Shown: piece by piece, positions 1-11,569 of the stretch | How positions within the stretch are numbered: the first letter of the stretch is position 1 | Layout: each line of letters begins with the position of its first letter | From: Dermacentor variabilis | Lineage: Eukaryota; Arthropoda; Arachnida; Ixodida; Ixodidae | Direction: 5' to 3' | DNA length: 64,000 nt | NCBI RefSeq assembly: GCF_050947875.1 | Contig: NC_134568.1 | Span: forward strand, 263,384,315 to 263,448,314 | The notes under the pieces: model-generated | Databases searched by the model: none | Told to the model about the DNA's origin: nothing | The model's input: the letters and a program-made list of their open reading frames with translations, nothing else | Program-made: the position numbers and the translations under genes

Positions 1-2149
1 CTCGGCGAAAGTAATGAATAATAATAATAAAATAGAGAAAACAACACTGGCACGAAGTACACAAAAGGTTACGTGGGCGTAAGAGATAATTAAAAGGCGA
101 TGCTGAGGCCTGCGCCAGCCCCTCTCGGAGGCGCTAGAACGACGCGCACGCTGTTTAGCGGCCCTGGCCTCGTCGTTAATCAGCTGCGCTGCCGCAGAGA
201 GAAGGCCCTCCGAGCGCCGACCTTTGGGTCGCTAGGCCCCGCCTTCACTCCGTTCTGACTTCCCATTTCTCTCCGTACACTTGGCAGAAAGTGCGCGCGA
301 AGGCATCCAAGCTGGGTTCGGTATTGTTTTTGTTAGCAAAGCGGGAGTTAATCGAAAACAAAGGCAAATGAAGTTTATCAGCGTTTCGGCCAAGTCATGT
401 GCGTGATGCTGGGATTCTAAAGAAAGCAGGCGAGACGGGAGGTATGAGGCGGGCTCAGAATCGGGCACCAAAGCCGAGCTGTTTTTCGAGGGCGGTTGGC
501 TGGCGCTTCTTGCATACTTTCTCACACCTTCGCTGTTAGGTGCGTGGCCGTGCTGTCTTTTTTTTTTTATACGGTTGATTTCCTAACGTGCGAAGCTTAG
601 CGTACTTTTCTCCTTTGTATTTAGCGTGCTTTACATAGACCGTTGCACGTGCCTTACCAGAGAGCTCAAACGCTTTGCGCAGCCCGTATTCTCGATCGAT
701 CACTTCCGGGGATATCAGTTTCAGTGGGCATAGCTTGCCAAAGCAGAGGAAGCGAATGCGAAGAAACGAATGGCGTACCTTTTGTAAGCGTTACTTTCGT
801 GTTGCATAATTCTCGAACACACTCAGGCTTCCGGTAAAGGTTGGTCGATAATGCGGCCCTTGGTGAGAACTGAGTATCCCCATGTTACGAACGGTGGAAT
901 AGAGCATGTGGTTGGTCTGCGTGGCTTCTCTATACAAAAAAAAATGTTTCCTAGCTGTTCATCGTGTTGCGAGATAAGCTTTTGAATTTCCACCTAAGAC
1001 GCTAAGTGGAGTCGTGTGCATGTGAAATGATATTCATGAGAATGACTGTACGCAACCACCCGACCTTGCATGTTTCATTATACACCTTCAACACAAGCGT
1101 GGACTTGTATCAGTGCTCTGGATCAAAATAAGGCTCGGGACATTCGTTGTTTCTAAACGTCTTTCCTGCGTACCTATACTTTCGCATTTTGAATTCCTGA
1201 ACTTAAGGGCCTTTTTAAGGAAGTAAGAAGTCCTTCAGTTGCCGCAAGCGTGCAACCTGCAGTTACGGCGCCTTCGTGGGGTTACCGCTTCATAGAAATA
1301 AGAGGGCAGGAAACGGGAACGAAGAAAACGCGTTCTCAAAAGGAAATGATGTAAAAACAAATGCCACAAAAGAAACTGCAGATCTTGATGCACTGGCGAA
1401 TGACGCACTGGCGAGAATTCCACGTGTATAGTATACAAGCTGTTACAGAAACGCGTGGAAAGCGCCGTGCCACGGGTGCAGACTGTGAGAGATCACTTCA
1501 AGCCACAACAGGATAGTGTATGATGCTAAGACATTAAGGATGTTCATATACACACGTACCACTGCAGTGGCGGCACAGAACGCCACATTATGGGGTAGAG
1601 AACAAAGGCATCCTCCACAATGTTTAGACGTCCGTTGCGCTGCTTATATCTCCTAAACGTCAGTTGTCAGTGAAGCTCCCCTTGGCGGATTTACCACTTA
1701 CATCAGATGAGAAAAACAAGTCCGCGACCTCATACACAATAAAGTGTCGCCACAGAGTCGAATAGATGGTTGGTTGGCGTCGTCCTGTGTTCAGGAGCAA
1801 GGAGAACGCTCGGCTCGTTAACAAGCAAGAAGGCAGAGTCAAAGACACGAGCCTGCTTCCCGTGAGTAGTATAACGGTAACGATTGCTAATTGCACGAAA
1901 ATAAATGTGCGAGGCCGTATTCTTACGCATGCTTACTCTCGCAAGTGTGTGCTTCCTTAAGACCATGCGGTGTATATGCTGTACCACGCTGCATGCGACC
2001 GCTTTTGCCCGCGTTGCTAGTCTGCAGTACCCTTGCGGCCACGTGTACAAAGAATATTTATAGCTCTTTTTCGAACGCCAACGATACGATACTGCAAGGC
2101 GAATACTGAGGCACGGTTTAGTGTTGGATCTATTTAGGGATTTAGTGTT
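1..2149. other. Unassigned sequence, no recognisable gene
   Basis: I recognise no gene here. On the minus strand a frame is open from about 228 to the window edge and is rich in Arg and Ala (it includes EARAAKQRARRS). It could be the edge of an exon or chance, because it has no recognisable domain and runs off the window. The rest is mixed-composition DNA with short frames on both strands that I take as noise. Confidence 0.4.
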
Positions 2150-2153
2150 GAAT

Positions 2154-2235
2154 GAGAGAGAGAGAGAGAGTGAGGAAAGGTTGGGAGGTTAACCAGATGG
2201 AAGTTTCCAGTTTGCTACCCTGCACTTGGGTTTAT
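2154..2235 (+). repeat. Dispersed RTTAACCAG repeat with GA microsatellite, copy 1
   Basis: A short (GA)n run leads into a block containing GGGAGGTTAACCAG and then TTTGCTACCCTGCACTTGGG. The same layout (purine-rich run, TTAACCAG core, then a CTACC/ACCTGCACTTGGGG-like block) recurs near 31.5 and 35.4 kb on the plus strand and near 13.4 and 57.8 kb on the minus strand. It appears to be a short interspersed repeat, possibly the tail of a larger retroelement. Confidence 0.55.
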
Positions 2236-2249
2236 GTTGCCTGTTGGCT

Positions 2250-2319
2250 AGAGGCTCATTTTCTTAAAATCCCGACCATGTATATATACATGGTCGGGAT
2301 TTTAAGAAAATGAGCCTCT
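2250..2319. repeat. Perfect 70-bp palindrome
   Basis: Two 35-base arms are exact reverse complements with no spacer; the centre is TATA|TATA at 2284/2285. Arms begin AGAGGCTCATTTTC and end GACCATGTATA. The palindrome lies 24 bases from a long TA/TG microsatellite. It could be a true cruciform-forming site, a replication or repair fold-back product, or an assembly fold-back. Confidence 0.9.
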
Positions 2320-2340
2320 CGGTTTGCCTTTTTATTTCGG

Positions 2341-2580
<240 letters not shown>

Positions 2581-2949
2581 CTACGCCTCAATATAACGAA
2601 GCGTATTGATACAAGATTTCAATTTAACGAAATTTCACTGCTGCTGCGAAGGAATACCGAGCTAATAAATGGAAACTTCCGCCGACGGAGATGGTCAAAT
2701 GGTTCAATTACAAGCGGCTGATTGCGAACACACTTCTCAAATCACGCGCCGCACAACCAAAAACGACCGCCGGAACGGAGGAGCATCATCTTTCGTATAG
2801 AGTCCAAGTGCGAGAAGTTCTATGGCGCCCCGCGCACTATATGCTTTGGTTGGGAGTGTAGGCTTGCGAAGATGAGCCGGAAAAGATGGTGGCTTGAGAG
2901 AGATTCTTGAATGGGGTGTGAAAGGTGGGGCTAAGTGCAGCGTGGTAAC

Positions 2950-3490
2950 TAGACATTTAGTATAGCGTACGCTATACCATTGCGTACGCTAAAAAATAGC
3001 GGGTCGTCACTGCGCATGCGCTGAACGCTAAACGAAATAGTGGGTATAGCGGGCGTGCGCAACGCAAAAGTGTTAGCGTTAGCGTTTTTGCGTGGTTTGC
3101 GAAGTTTGCGGAAAACATGGCGGCGGTCCCGGCGGCCCGCTTCCAATTGAATTTGGCGTTGATTTTGTAAAATGCACTTCGTTCGTAGCAAATGACTGTG
3201 TAACGGGCTTTCGCTTAGTCTCAGGCCGCTTCGACGAAAGAGTATTATGGATAACCTCGTGGTGTTTTCGAGATCGCTTCTCGTTTCGAACGAGACGAAG
3301 CCTAACGAAAGAAACGTTCGAGATGTCAGCGCCGCCTATCGCTACAGGCGCGAAATAGCCGTAACGACGGCATATTGCCTCTAAGATCCGAAAATATCGC
3401 CGGCCAACTAAAATTGAAGAAAACGTGCGCTGCTTAGCGTACACTATATTATAGCGTACAGCGTACGCTATAGTTGCGTACTCTAAACTA
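2950..3490. mobile_element. Candidate MITE bounded by TAGCGTACGCTA motifs
   Basis: Both ends carry clustered copies of the palindromic motif TAGCGTACGCTA in roughly inverted arrangement (near 2962-2990 and 3436-3486), enclosing about 400 bases with no recognisable coding. The inverted ends match only imperfectly and I could not fix a target duplication, so this is a tentative non-autonomous element. Confidence 0.3.
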
Positions 3491-3624
3491 AAACTCTCTA
3501 CTACTGTCGCTCAGTAGAGAACACCTCAACCGCGCTGCACAAGGGGGAAGGGAGAGATAGCTGGGGTGGCAGGAGCAGTGACAACAGGAGGATGCCTAGG
3601 CGCGTGTCTTCCCGTGCGAGCAAG

Positions 3625-3668
3625 TAGAGTTACTGTATATGCTACCGTAGGTAGCAGAGTTGCGCGTA
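3625..3668 (+). repeat. 44-bp dispersed repeat, left copy (inverted to 5521-5563)
   Basis: The block starts TAGAGTTACTGTATATGCTA, contains the palindromic core GCTACCGTAGGTAGC and ends CAGAGTTGCGCGT. It is matched almost perfectly by the reverse complement of 5521-5563. The flanks do not extend the match, so it is either a short mobile or regulatory module or the conserved tip of an element about 1.9 kb long. Confidence 0.75.
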
Positions 3669-3669
3669 G

Positions 3670-5515
3670 GTCCGCCATCTTGCCTGAGAAGCAACCAAGT
3701 CTATGCGGCGAAGCCGCACTCCGTTCTTGCAGGCGACATGCCTAGCGTATCGTCGATCGACCGTGGGCGCTTTTGCATCGCTGTGCACCGCTTTTCCGCC
3801 TAATCGCAAACAAAGCGCATCGAAACAGCTGACTGGATTAGATTGTGAAGAAAAAGGCGCTGCCCTTTTTTAGCGCGCGGCGTAAGATGCAGCGCGTATA
3901 TTAGTTGTTTTTTTGGACTTGCATTCCCCTGTGCACTTTCTCCGCCTTAATAACGTATGGGCACTCGCGTATCTAGGATAGATTGTGCATTCTATATACG
4001 CCGATCAGATGCAGCATTCGTGAACCGCGACGGTAACGATTAGATCGCACCGAATAAACTTAGGGAATATGGTGATGTTATTTTATAGATTCCGGAAATG
4101 CTGCAAAAGGTTTTGTGCGAAAAAGCTACTTCACAAAGTAGTATAAGGTTCGAAATAACATAGCGTATTAAAAACTGGACAAACGTTAGTAATTGAGGTG
4201 AACAATCAGATACGTTAATAACTTTCATTCGCTTGAATACTGCTTGGCACTCGGGCTTTTTTTCAACAGAGATAAATACGCTACTAAGAGCAGTGCAGTG
4301 CTCTTTTAGCATGTAAACAGTAACAAAAAGCACCGAGCCGCAACTGCCTCTTCTTTTGGCAATAAAATCACAATGCGAATTTCAGAAAAAAAAAAACACT
4401 AGTGTATGTGCGTGCAAATATTTTGATGTAGTGAGCTTTATCAAGTGGTGCTCTTTCACAAAGGGAACTGTACTAAATATAATCAGACCCATACTTGCTT
4501 ATGTGCCATAGCTCTCAACTTGTAGCCAGTCTAAAATATTACAGGTCAATCAATGACCAACCATTGATATTTCGACTCTGGTACCCCATTAGATCTTGTG
4601 TAGGAACATATCCACCTACCAGCAAGCAATGGATATCAGCTACACCTGCAAGTGTGATTTCATTATGTGCCTTTTCACTGCAGGGATCCCAAAAGTAGCC
4701 TTCTGTGGGAGTGTAGCGAAAGTTTTTCTCACAGGATTGACATAGCTACATTATAGGGAATAATTCAGAACACAGTTAGGCCCTTACCGTATGTTAAATG
4801 ACGACATTCATTCCTCTTGCATCCTGCTTCACATAAGCTGTAGTAGATTAAATATATTTACTTAGTAGTAACCTCTTTCATATTCAGAAACAACCCAAGC
4901 AGTGCATAGTCATGAAAATGTGAGCTGGCTTTTTTACGACACTTCTGTGAAAGCAGTGTGGTGCATCACATGCAGAAAACTGGTAATTCCAGCTAAATCT
5001 CCTGTATAACTCTACGTGCTTCCATTATTTTTTAAAAAATCCAGACTTGCAGTAGCTTTTAATATTCCAGCTGTGAATTTTTTAGCACAGCCCAAAAAAG
5101 CACGTAGCTGTTAGTCAAGCAATTTCATCTCATACACACTTGACGCAATAGGCAGTTGACTGAAAATTTATTTGTTCAGGTGTCTTTACCTGAACACCCT
5201 TCACAATAGTTTTACAAAGGAAGAAAAACAATTACTGCAGTAGGTGTAACGAGGCAGGCCGACGAAACAAACGTGAGATGCGCTGCGCACGTTGCGTTGT
5301 TGCTACGCAGCTAGCACGCACGTGAACAGCGAACGGCAAGATCGGCCGGATTGGATTTGAATTTGACTGGCGATAACTTGTGTCAATCCAGTTCGCTGCA
5401 GCGGTGGCGTCGGGAAATACAAAAATTGGCCCTAACATCTGCTTCTCCGCAATGCACGGTTGCTTGGCTACCACGTGATGACGTTCTGCCAATAGAGGCG
5501 CTAGCGGCGTGATAA
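3670..5515. other. Unassigned AT-rich stretch
   Basis: No gene, RNA or element recognised. Composition shifts to AT-rich from about 4050 to 5230. The stretch is enclosed by the inverted 44-bp repeats and could be unique intronic DNA or the interior of an unrecognised element. Confidence 0.45.
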
Positions 5516-5520
5516 AACAG

Positions 5521-5563
5521 ACGCGCAACTCTGCTACCTGCGGTAGCACATACAGTAACTCTA
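5521..5563 (-). repeat. 44-bp dispersed repeat, right copy
   Basis: This is the reverse complement of the block at 3625-3668, with two differences visible near the palindromic core (GCTACCGCAGGTAGC, and TATG for TATA). See the left copy for structure. Confidence 0.75.
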
Positions 5564-5760
5564 CGAGCAAGGGGAAAGGGGAGCTCCCTGGCGGTAACGC
5601 GACCAAGCGCGGGCAAGGCGCGGAGGGGGGAAGAAGGGAGTGGGCAGAACGTTGGCGTGCGCCTCCTTTTCTAGCGCGGCTGAGCGCATACGCAACCCGT
5701 GCACCCTGTTTTACAGACAAGAGAGAGTTTCAGCGCGTCCGGTGTTCCGCTAAACGGTGG

Positions 5761-5813
5761 CAGATCTAAAGCCCCTCCATACACGGCGTTGGTTGGGGCT
5801 TTAGGCAGATCTG
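5761..5813. repeat. Imperfect hairpin
   Basis: CAGATCTAAAGCCCC (5761-5775) can pair with GGGGCTTTAGGCAGATCTG (5795-5813) with a four-base bulge. The loop is about 19 bases. No function can be assigned. Confidence 0.6.
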
Positions 5814-5854
5814 GCGGAATAGCGTGTGAGCAGGGGCTCAAACGTAAGACGTCT

Positions 5855-5890
5855 GCGGCGGCGTAATCTTGTTCACGATTACGCCGCCGC
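5855..5890. repeat. Perfect 14-bp hairpin
   Basis: GCGGCGGCGTAATC (5855-5868) is exactly complementary to GATTACGCCGCCGC (5877-5890) across an 8-base loop. It sits at the start of the first unit of a tandem duplication. Confidence 0.8.
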
Positions 5891-6515
5891 GGAAAATTTG
5901 CAAGATCAGCGAAGTAGAATACACCTGTTAACAGCAGTAATAGCTCTGTGTTTGTCTAGCTGAGCTCTGCGCGACGAGGTGGCTGCAATGTGCAGGCCAC
6001 TCACGTTTGCGCCATCGCTCGCCCGCTATTCCTCCCAATCTGCTTGAGTTTATCGGAACACCGGACACACTAAAGCTGTCTAATAGAGTTTTGGCGTGTC
6101 CCGTATTCCCGTAAACGTAAAGAGCCTGGGAATTTCACCGGATAGGTGGAGGTGTAAATCTGAGTGGCGGCTGAAGTGGTGCCATCCACCCAGTGGCGCA
6201 GAACTCAACAAAAAAACACACAGATAATATTGCAGTAAGAAAGTGTGTTCTACTTCACTGCTGGTATAAAAAATTTTCGGCAGCTGCGTGATCGTGTTAC
6301 TGGCAAAATTTTACTCCAGCAGCGAAGTAGAACGCACTCGGTAACTGCAGTAATAGTGCAATAGCTCTGTGTTCGTATATTTCAGCTCTGCACCACCAGG
6401 TGGGTGCACCGTGCAGGTCACTCACGTTTACGCCGCCGCTCACCTGTAATCCGCCCAAACCGCCCTTGTTTGCTGGAATACCGGACAAGCTAAAGACACT
6501 CCAATCTGCCGCGTG
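5865..6515. repeat. Diverged tandem duplication, about 420-bp period
   Basis: The segment around 5890-6095 is repeated at about 6300-6515. Shared blocks include GCGAAGTAGAA, GCAGTAATAG, AATAGCTCTGTGTT, CACTCACGTTT and ACCGGACA, in the same order with many substitutions and small indels. No coding is evident. It may be two copies of one unclassified interspersed repeat. Confidence 0.65.
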
Positions 6516-6519
6516 TGCA

Positions 6520-8340
6520 GAGAGTAGGCGAGCCAGAGATAGCGTGGCATCATGTGTCAGCCGAGCCGGCCAAAAGAAAGAAAACTCCTTTTTTTTCTTT
6601 TTTTTTTTTACGCGGGTCGGCTGTTTCTTCCTTTCCTTGTTGCGCTCTACTAGTTTAAAATGAAATACCAACTCGCCCAACAATCCTCAACAATAATCGC
6701 TGTCTTCCAGCGCGTTTATTACGGAGGTTCCGTAATCACGAGTTTCGGAAACGCGTCAAAGCGAAAGACAGGCGAATCATTCGCTCGCCACTGCCGGCAC
6801 TTTTCATGGTAGCATAGTCCCACTGCGGGCGACACCATGAGCCGCGGGGGCGGAGTGGACACGAAAGAGTTGTTGGCTTCGATTTGTACCGTTGATATGA
6901 AGATATGGTTGATACAGCACTAAGCTGTGTTTGTCGTCACCGACTCTCAAATTCCACAAAATCAATTTCTTTCTCATTCAAATTTGCTTTTTCGATCGGG
7001 AAAATAGTGTGGCTCCTTCCATGGAAGAAACATTCATAGGCGACGGTATTTATATGATATTTATATACCTGGGTCATGGCCAGCAGCTGTGTTACGAGGA
7101 ACAGCACTCATTTCTTTAAGATTTTTCTTGAATAATTCATCATCGTGTTCCACAATATGCAGTCCACCAAGCTGTCATTGATCCCTTTCTTAGTACACAA
7201 GAGCTTCTCTCGGGATCTACCCGTTGCCGTATCGGACGACAGAGCTGTGTAGCACAGCAATACTATAGTCGAGGTGTAGCATAAAACCCTACGTGGCTCA
7301 TATTTATTGCCTATTCCGCGACTTCTTCGCAGAAAACCCTATTATACAACGATGTGCACCTCGTAGGCATCCAGACATTGTCTTACTCCTCGCGGTCCCC
7401 TGCTGCGCACGAGCTCTTGCGAAGTAGACAGTGGCGCCAGTGAGCCTCTCGCTGCAACAAGTGCAGCTGGCGTGTAACTGTGTCTTAACCTAGAAACGGA
7501 GAATGATCCATCTGGAGCGCGCCAGGACGTCCTTTCGGCACGATGTGGCCGACGCACTGTTGTTGAAGGCAACCCTACTAGCAGGTACGAGCGCTCACGG
7601 CACTTGAAGTTGTCGCCGGACGGCGTGTTATATATCGGGTCGTCTTGTTCTGCATTTCGCCCTTGCGGAGGAAGCCGCCTGTCGCGAATATCCCCCATCT
7701 CCCCCATTGTGTCTTCGCGCCCTCCTCCTGTAGCTAATTGCGGTTTACTCTTTATAAACGAAACGTTGAGAGAGGACAGTGACGTTTAAAGTGCCATGTG
7801 AAGACCAGACAGAAACAGGAACCGAGGCGCGGCCCAATTCATCTTCGCTCCATGGCGGGTGCTGGCGTCCTGAGTTGCTCAAGCTATACGGGCGCCAAAG
7901 TATGCCTCCGTGAGCCTGCTGCCTGGCGCGCGGGTGCTCGCGCGCGCGCGTGCGCGTATTTGAGTGCCGGTCTTTTTCAAGGGCTGGGCGCGAGTAAGGC
8001 GCCGATACACAAGCCCGCACGCCGCTCGTGGCCGCAGTGGATGGCGGCACGGATCTTAGCAGATTGAGTGGGACGAAGGGGAGGAGTTTCGGGCGATCGC
8101 ACGATTTATCAAGCCAAAAAAAAAAGCAAGCAAACGAGGAACTGGTGATGAATCGCGAATCGTTTGTCACTAGGCGATAACAAGTTTGGGTGGTTTTTTC
8201 TTTTCGGGTTGGCTTTTGTTTCCCCATTTCTATATGCGATCATGCGCCGTTCCACGGTCGCCGACGATTCATCTTTGGCGAGCACCCCTCCATAGCCACG
8301 TGGTGGGTCGCACGTTCTTTCGCGCATCGGGCACGTGGCG
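6520..8340. other. Unassigned stretch
   Basis: No gene recognised. It includes a T-rich run near 6590-6610, CpG-rich DNA around 7850-8060 and several unsupported frames. A 121-codon minus-strand frame at 7342-7707 has no recognisable domain and is not called. Confidence 0.4.
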
Positions 8341-8364
8341 CGCCGCCTCGCTGCCCAAGCAGCA

Positions 8365-8725
8365 CACCAGCATTGGTCCAACCTTGGCCCAATGCTGGCA
8401 GAAATTGGTACCAATGTTGGACCAATGTTGGCATATTGGCAAAGTGCAACCCAATCCAATGTTGGCCCAGCGTTAAAGCCAAGATTGGACCAATGTTATG
8501 CCAATGCAGCAGCCATTGTGCTGCCAGCGTAGGACCAGCGTTAAAGCCAAGATTGGACCAATGTTATGCCAATGCAGCAGCCATCGTAGGACCAGCGTTA
8601 AAGCCAAGATTGGACCAATGTTATGCCAATGCAGTAGCCATCGTGCTGCCAGCGTAGCACCAGTGTGGAGCCATATCGTTGCCATTATTAATGCCAGCTT
8701 TGAGCCAATGCCCTTTGCATGACAT
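8365..8725 (+). repeat. CCAAT/TTGG palindromic minisatellite, array 1
   Basis: A degenerate array rich in CCAATGTTGG and TTGGCCCA motifs. Its best-preserved unit starts CAGCGTTAAAGCCAAGATTG and recurs at 8468, 8536 and 8593 (period 68 then 57, an 11-base indel). It resembles the array at 11.2-11.6 kb in motif and period. No coding role is visible; the motifs resemble CCAAT and NFI-type half sites but that is only resemblance. Confidence 0.8.
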
Positions 8726-8974
8726 GCTGGCTTTAGAGCACGCACACATTCTTACCGCAAACCTTTTGCTAGCGGCATTTTTTGTAGCAATTGTCCCCCT
8801 TACCGTCTTCCTCAATAGTAGCTAGGAAAGCTCGACAAAAAGATGTCAAGAAGCAGAAGTCATACATGCTTGCAAATAATAATAAAAGAATACTGAAATT
8901 GACGTTTATGACAGTTTATTTGCGAATAAATTTTCACAAACAGGCATTTTCCGTAGACCTAGATGGGTGACGCT

Positions 8975-9218
8975 CGGTTATCTTCAAACAGTTTATTTAC
9001 AGGCGCGGCCCTCAGGATAGGAATTGGGCAAGATGCCGAGGATGGTGGGCTGGCCAGGGGTTTCAGGGCAGGGAGCTGACGTCGGTAGGCAGGTTGGACA
9101 GTGCTTGGATGACGGCGGGCTGATCAAGCCCCCGAGGACCACGATAACGCGGTGGTTTCGTTGATATTGCTACCATATCCCAAAGCGACTTCACCTTTAC
9201 TTGGAGGAAATGCTTGTA
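8975..9218 (-). CDS. Candidate 3' terminal exon with poly(A) signal
   Basis: On the minus strand a strong acceptor-like site, a T-rich tract ending TTTTTATTTTACAG, lies just upstream of 9218. The frame that starts with the first base of the exon is open for 51-52 codons to a stop at 9063 (it begins YKHFLQVKVKSLWDM). A second phase is open for a shorter frame ending ALSWSSGA. An AATAAA poly(A) signal follows at 8992-8997 (minus sense). I recognise no domain, so neither the phase nor the gene is certain. It could be the last exon of a gene whose upstream exons lie at higher coordinates, or part of an unrecognised retroelement. Transcript reads would settle it. Confidence 0.3.
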
Positions 9219-9319
9219 CTGTAAAATAAAAAGACACATTATCAGAGATGATGGTATGACAAATGTATGTGGCAGCGTTTTCATTTGAAAAATCGCCATA
9301 CTGCAACAATATTATAAGT

Positions 9320-11195
9320 CTGAGCAGAGAGTTCGAAGGGGTGAATCAAGAAACTTTCTTGCAAGAGATTTGTCAGGTAACACTTCTTAATATTTCGACA
9401 TATATGGCATATCTTGTACAAGGTGTAACGTAATATTTAGAACAGATATAAAATGCGCAGGATCCGTCCGCCTTGTTTACAGCCCACACCTAGTCAGCGT
9501 AGCACTTTATATATAAAAAATTGCAGCAATACCTGCTACAGCACAAAAAGCATAGTTTCAGACTGTGTAGACAAAATTCGGTCTTCGTGCGAAATTTTGA
9601 ATGTGGAAACCGAGAAGTTCCGTCAGGAAACACTAGTAAAAGAGGCATTTATTATACTAAAAGAAAGAAATACTGTCGGCTGGAAATGATGCTTGACCTA
9701 TAACAGTGAGAAGAAGCGTGGTTCCTCGGTATCACTAGCAGGATCAGGCCGAGCGCGTGGCTTGATAAAATCATAGTCCTGGAATTTGGGTAAAATTCAC
9801 AGAGATTTACACGTGGTTCTACTCGGGGCACTATTCAAAGGCTGCAAATAAAAAGAGCTATGTAATTACAGGCACTCTGCAATAGCCAGGCCTGTTTCAG
9901 TAATATATATACCTCGTGATATTGCTTGGGTGATATTGCTCCTTATAAAACTTATAACATGCGCAAGAAAAATGCACTCACCATTGTAAGATCCATGCTT
10001 CTGTGTATCCGAGTTCATCCCACATCGAAGACGGTGGCCACGAGCGCCGACTTTTTTGTAATTGTTGTTTCGCCTATATTAATTCTAACACTCACAAAAA
10101 TTCGTGGCCACATTGCTGCGTATTTCAAGATGTAGGCTTCTCAGTAGGAATGACGACTGCAAGTGAGTATTTTTCACGAGAGGAGTGCGCTGGCAAGAAC
10201 GGACAAGACGGCAAGCACTCAGGCGGTGTGGCACCCAGTCGGCGTGCTAGCGACGCATAGAAGGAAAGAGTGAAAGGAAAGGGTGAACGAAGAATATGGC
10301 GTAACGCCACTTTCCCCCGCTGGACCTAGCCCGACCGCGTTTTGGGGTGGCAGCGACGGAGGGCGACAAGGAGGACAATAGTGACCCCGCCGCTTTCCCC
10401 CATGCTTCCTAGAGCACCCAATTCGACACAGCAGCTTATGGCTGTCTGAACGCTTGACTGATAGCATTGACCAGGCTCACGTGGGTGCGTGGGGAGAGGC
10501 GAGTGGGGGCTGAAGGACGGAAAGCTAGGCCGAAAAAAAAATCCGGAATGCGCCGTGCCTACTAAAGGCAAAGACAAGAGGTTGTTGACACGCACATGCC
10601 AAAACGTGCAATTAATTTTTTTTCTGGCAGGGGCATTCATACAAGGAGCTTACTGCACATGCACGAACAAACAAATATATTAGAATAGGAGCATGATGAT
10701 TATGTCGCTGCAACGTGCCATACATGCTAAACAAACAAGCAAAAGTTTCACTAATACATATGCGCTCCATCTCGACGCAATATAAAACGGTTCCATCAGC
10801 TCTGAGGCACTGTAATTCTCGATTCTCCTCAGAATCCTGACCCACCAAAGCCGCTGAGCGTACATGCAAAATATACAATGCGCAGGCAAATTCGCAATAC
10901 CGTTGCTTTTTATGGAAAGCTCATGTTCTTATTCACGATCAGTAAAGCAGCGGGTAAATTTATGCGACTTCCCCTGCTTGCTACGTGGTACACTGGCTTT
11001 TCTCTTTAGGGGACGCATTTCGGCAAAGGAGAAGTGTGCAAAAATGGCGGTATACCATGCATGGAGTTGACATGGTGAACATATTTCTGGTTCCTGCGCA
11101 GTGTGCCTGTGATCAGTGCGTTAGTTTTCAAAACACGTTGTTCAATCTCAGCAAGTCGTAGAGCACTAAAAGCTGACAAGGCGAAAATTGGCTTA
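9320..11195. other. Unassigned stretch
   Basis: No gene recognised. AT-rich to about 10.1 kb, then GC-richer 10.2-10.5 kb with CpG-containing runs, then mixed. The frames here have no domain or repeat support. Confidence 0.4.
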
Positions 11196-11199
11196 TTGC

Positions 11200-11560
11200 G
11201 GGCCAATGTCCTCCAAAGAAAGCCAACTAGTAACCCATATTGGCAAATCCATACGAAAGTCGGTCCAATATTTCCCGCCTTGTTGAACGGCAGTGCCAAT
11301 ATTGTTTACTGACTGTGTAACGTGGGCCAACATTGGATCTCTATCAGAATGGCACAGCCAATATTGTTTACTGACTGTGTAATGTGGGCCAACGTTGGAT
11401 CTCTATCAGAATGGCACAGCCAATATTCGCGCCACGCTGTTAACCTTAGGCCATCATTGGGCCAGGAATCAGAATGGCACTGCCAATATTGGAACCACGC
11501 TGTTAATCTTAGGCCGGCATTGGGCCAAGAAGTGCCAATATGTTTCCAACGTTGGCCCAA
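11200..11560 (+). repeat. CCAAT/TTGG palindromic minisatellite, array 2
   Basis: CCAATATT recurs at 11296, 11358, 11420 and 11483, a period of 62-63 bases. Each unit also carries GGGCCAACRTTGG or GGCCATCATTGGGCCA-like blocks and TCAGAATGGCAC. This is a second array of the same style as 8365-8725, 2.5 kb away, with different unit sequence between the palindromes. Confidence 0.85.
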
Positions 11561-11569
11561 CCTGATGTG

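Noticed and set aside
5232..5720. 162-codon minus-strand frame.
   Set aside because: Pro/Ala/Leu-rich in GC-rich DNA, crosses the 44-bp dispersed repeat, no domain.
7342..7707. 121-codon minus-strand frame in GC-rich DNA.
   Set aside because: Protein-like in places but with no recognisable family, splice signals or repeat; kept out of the gene list.
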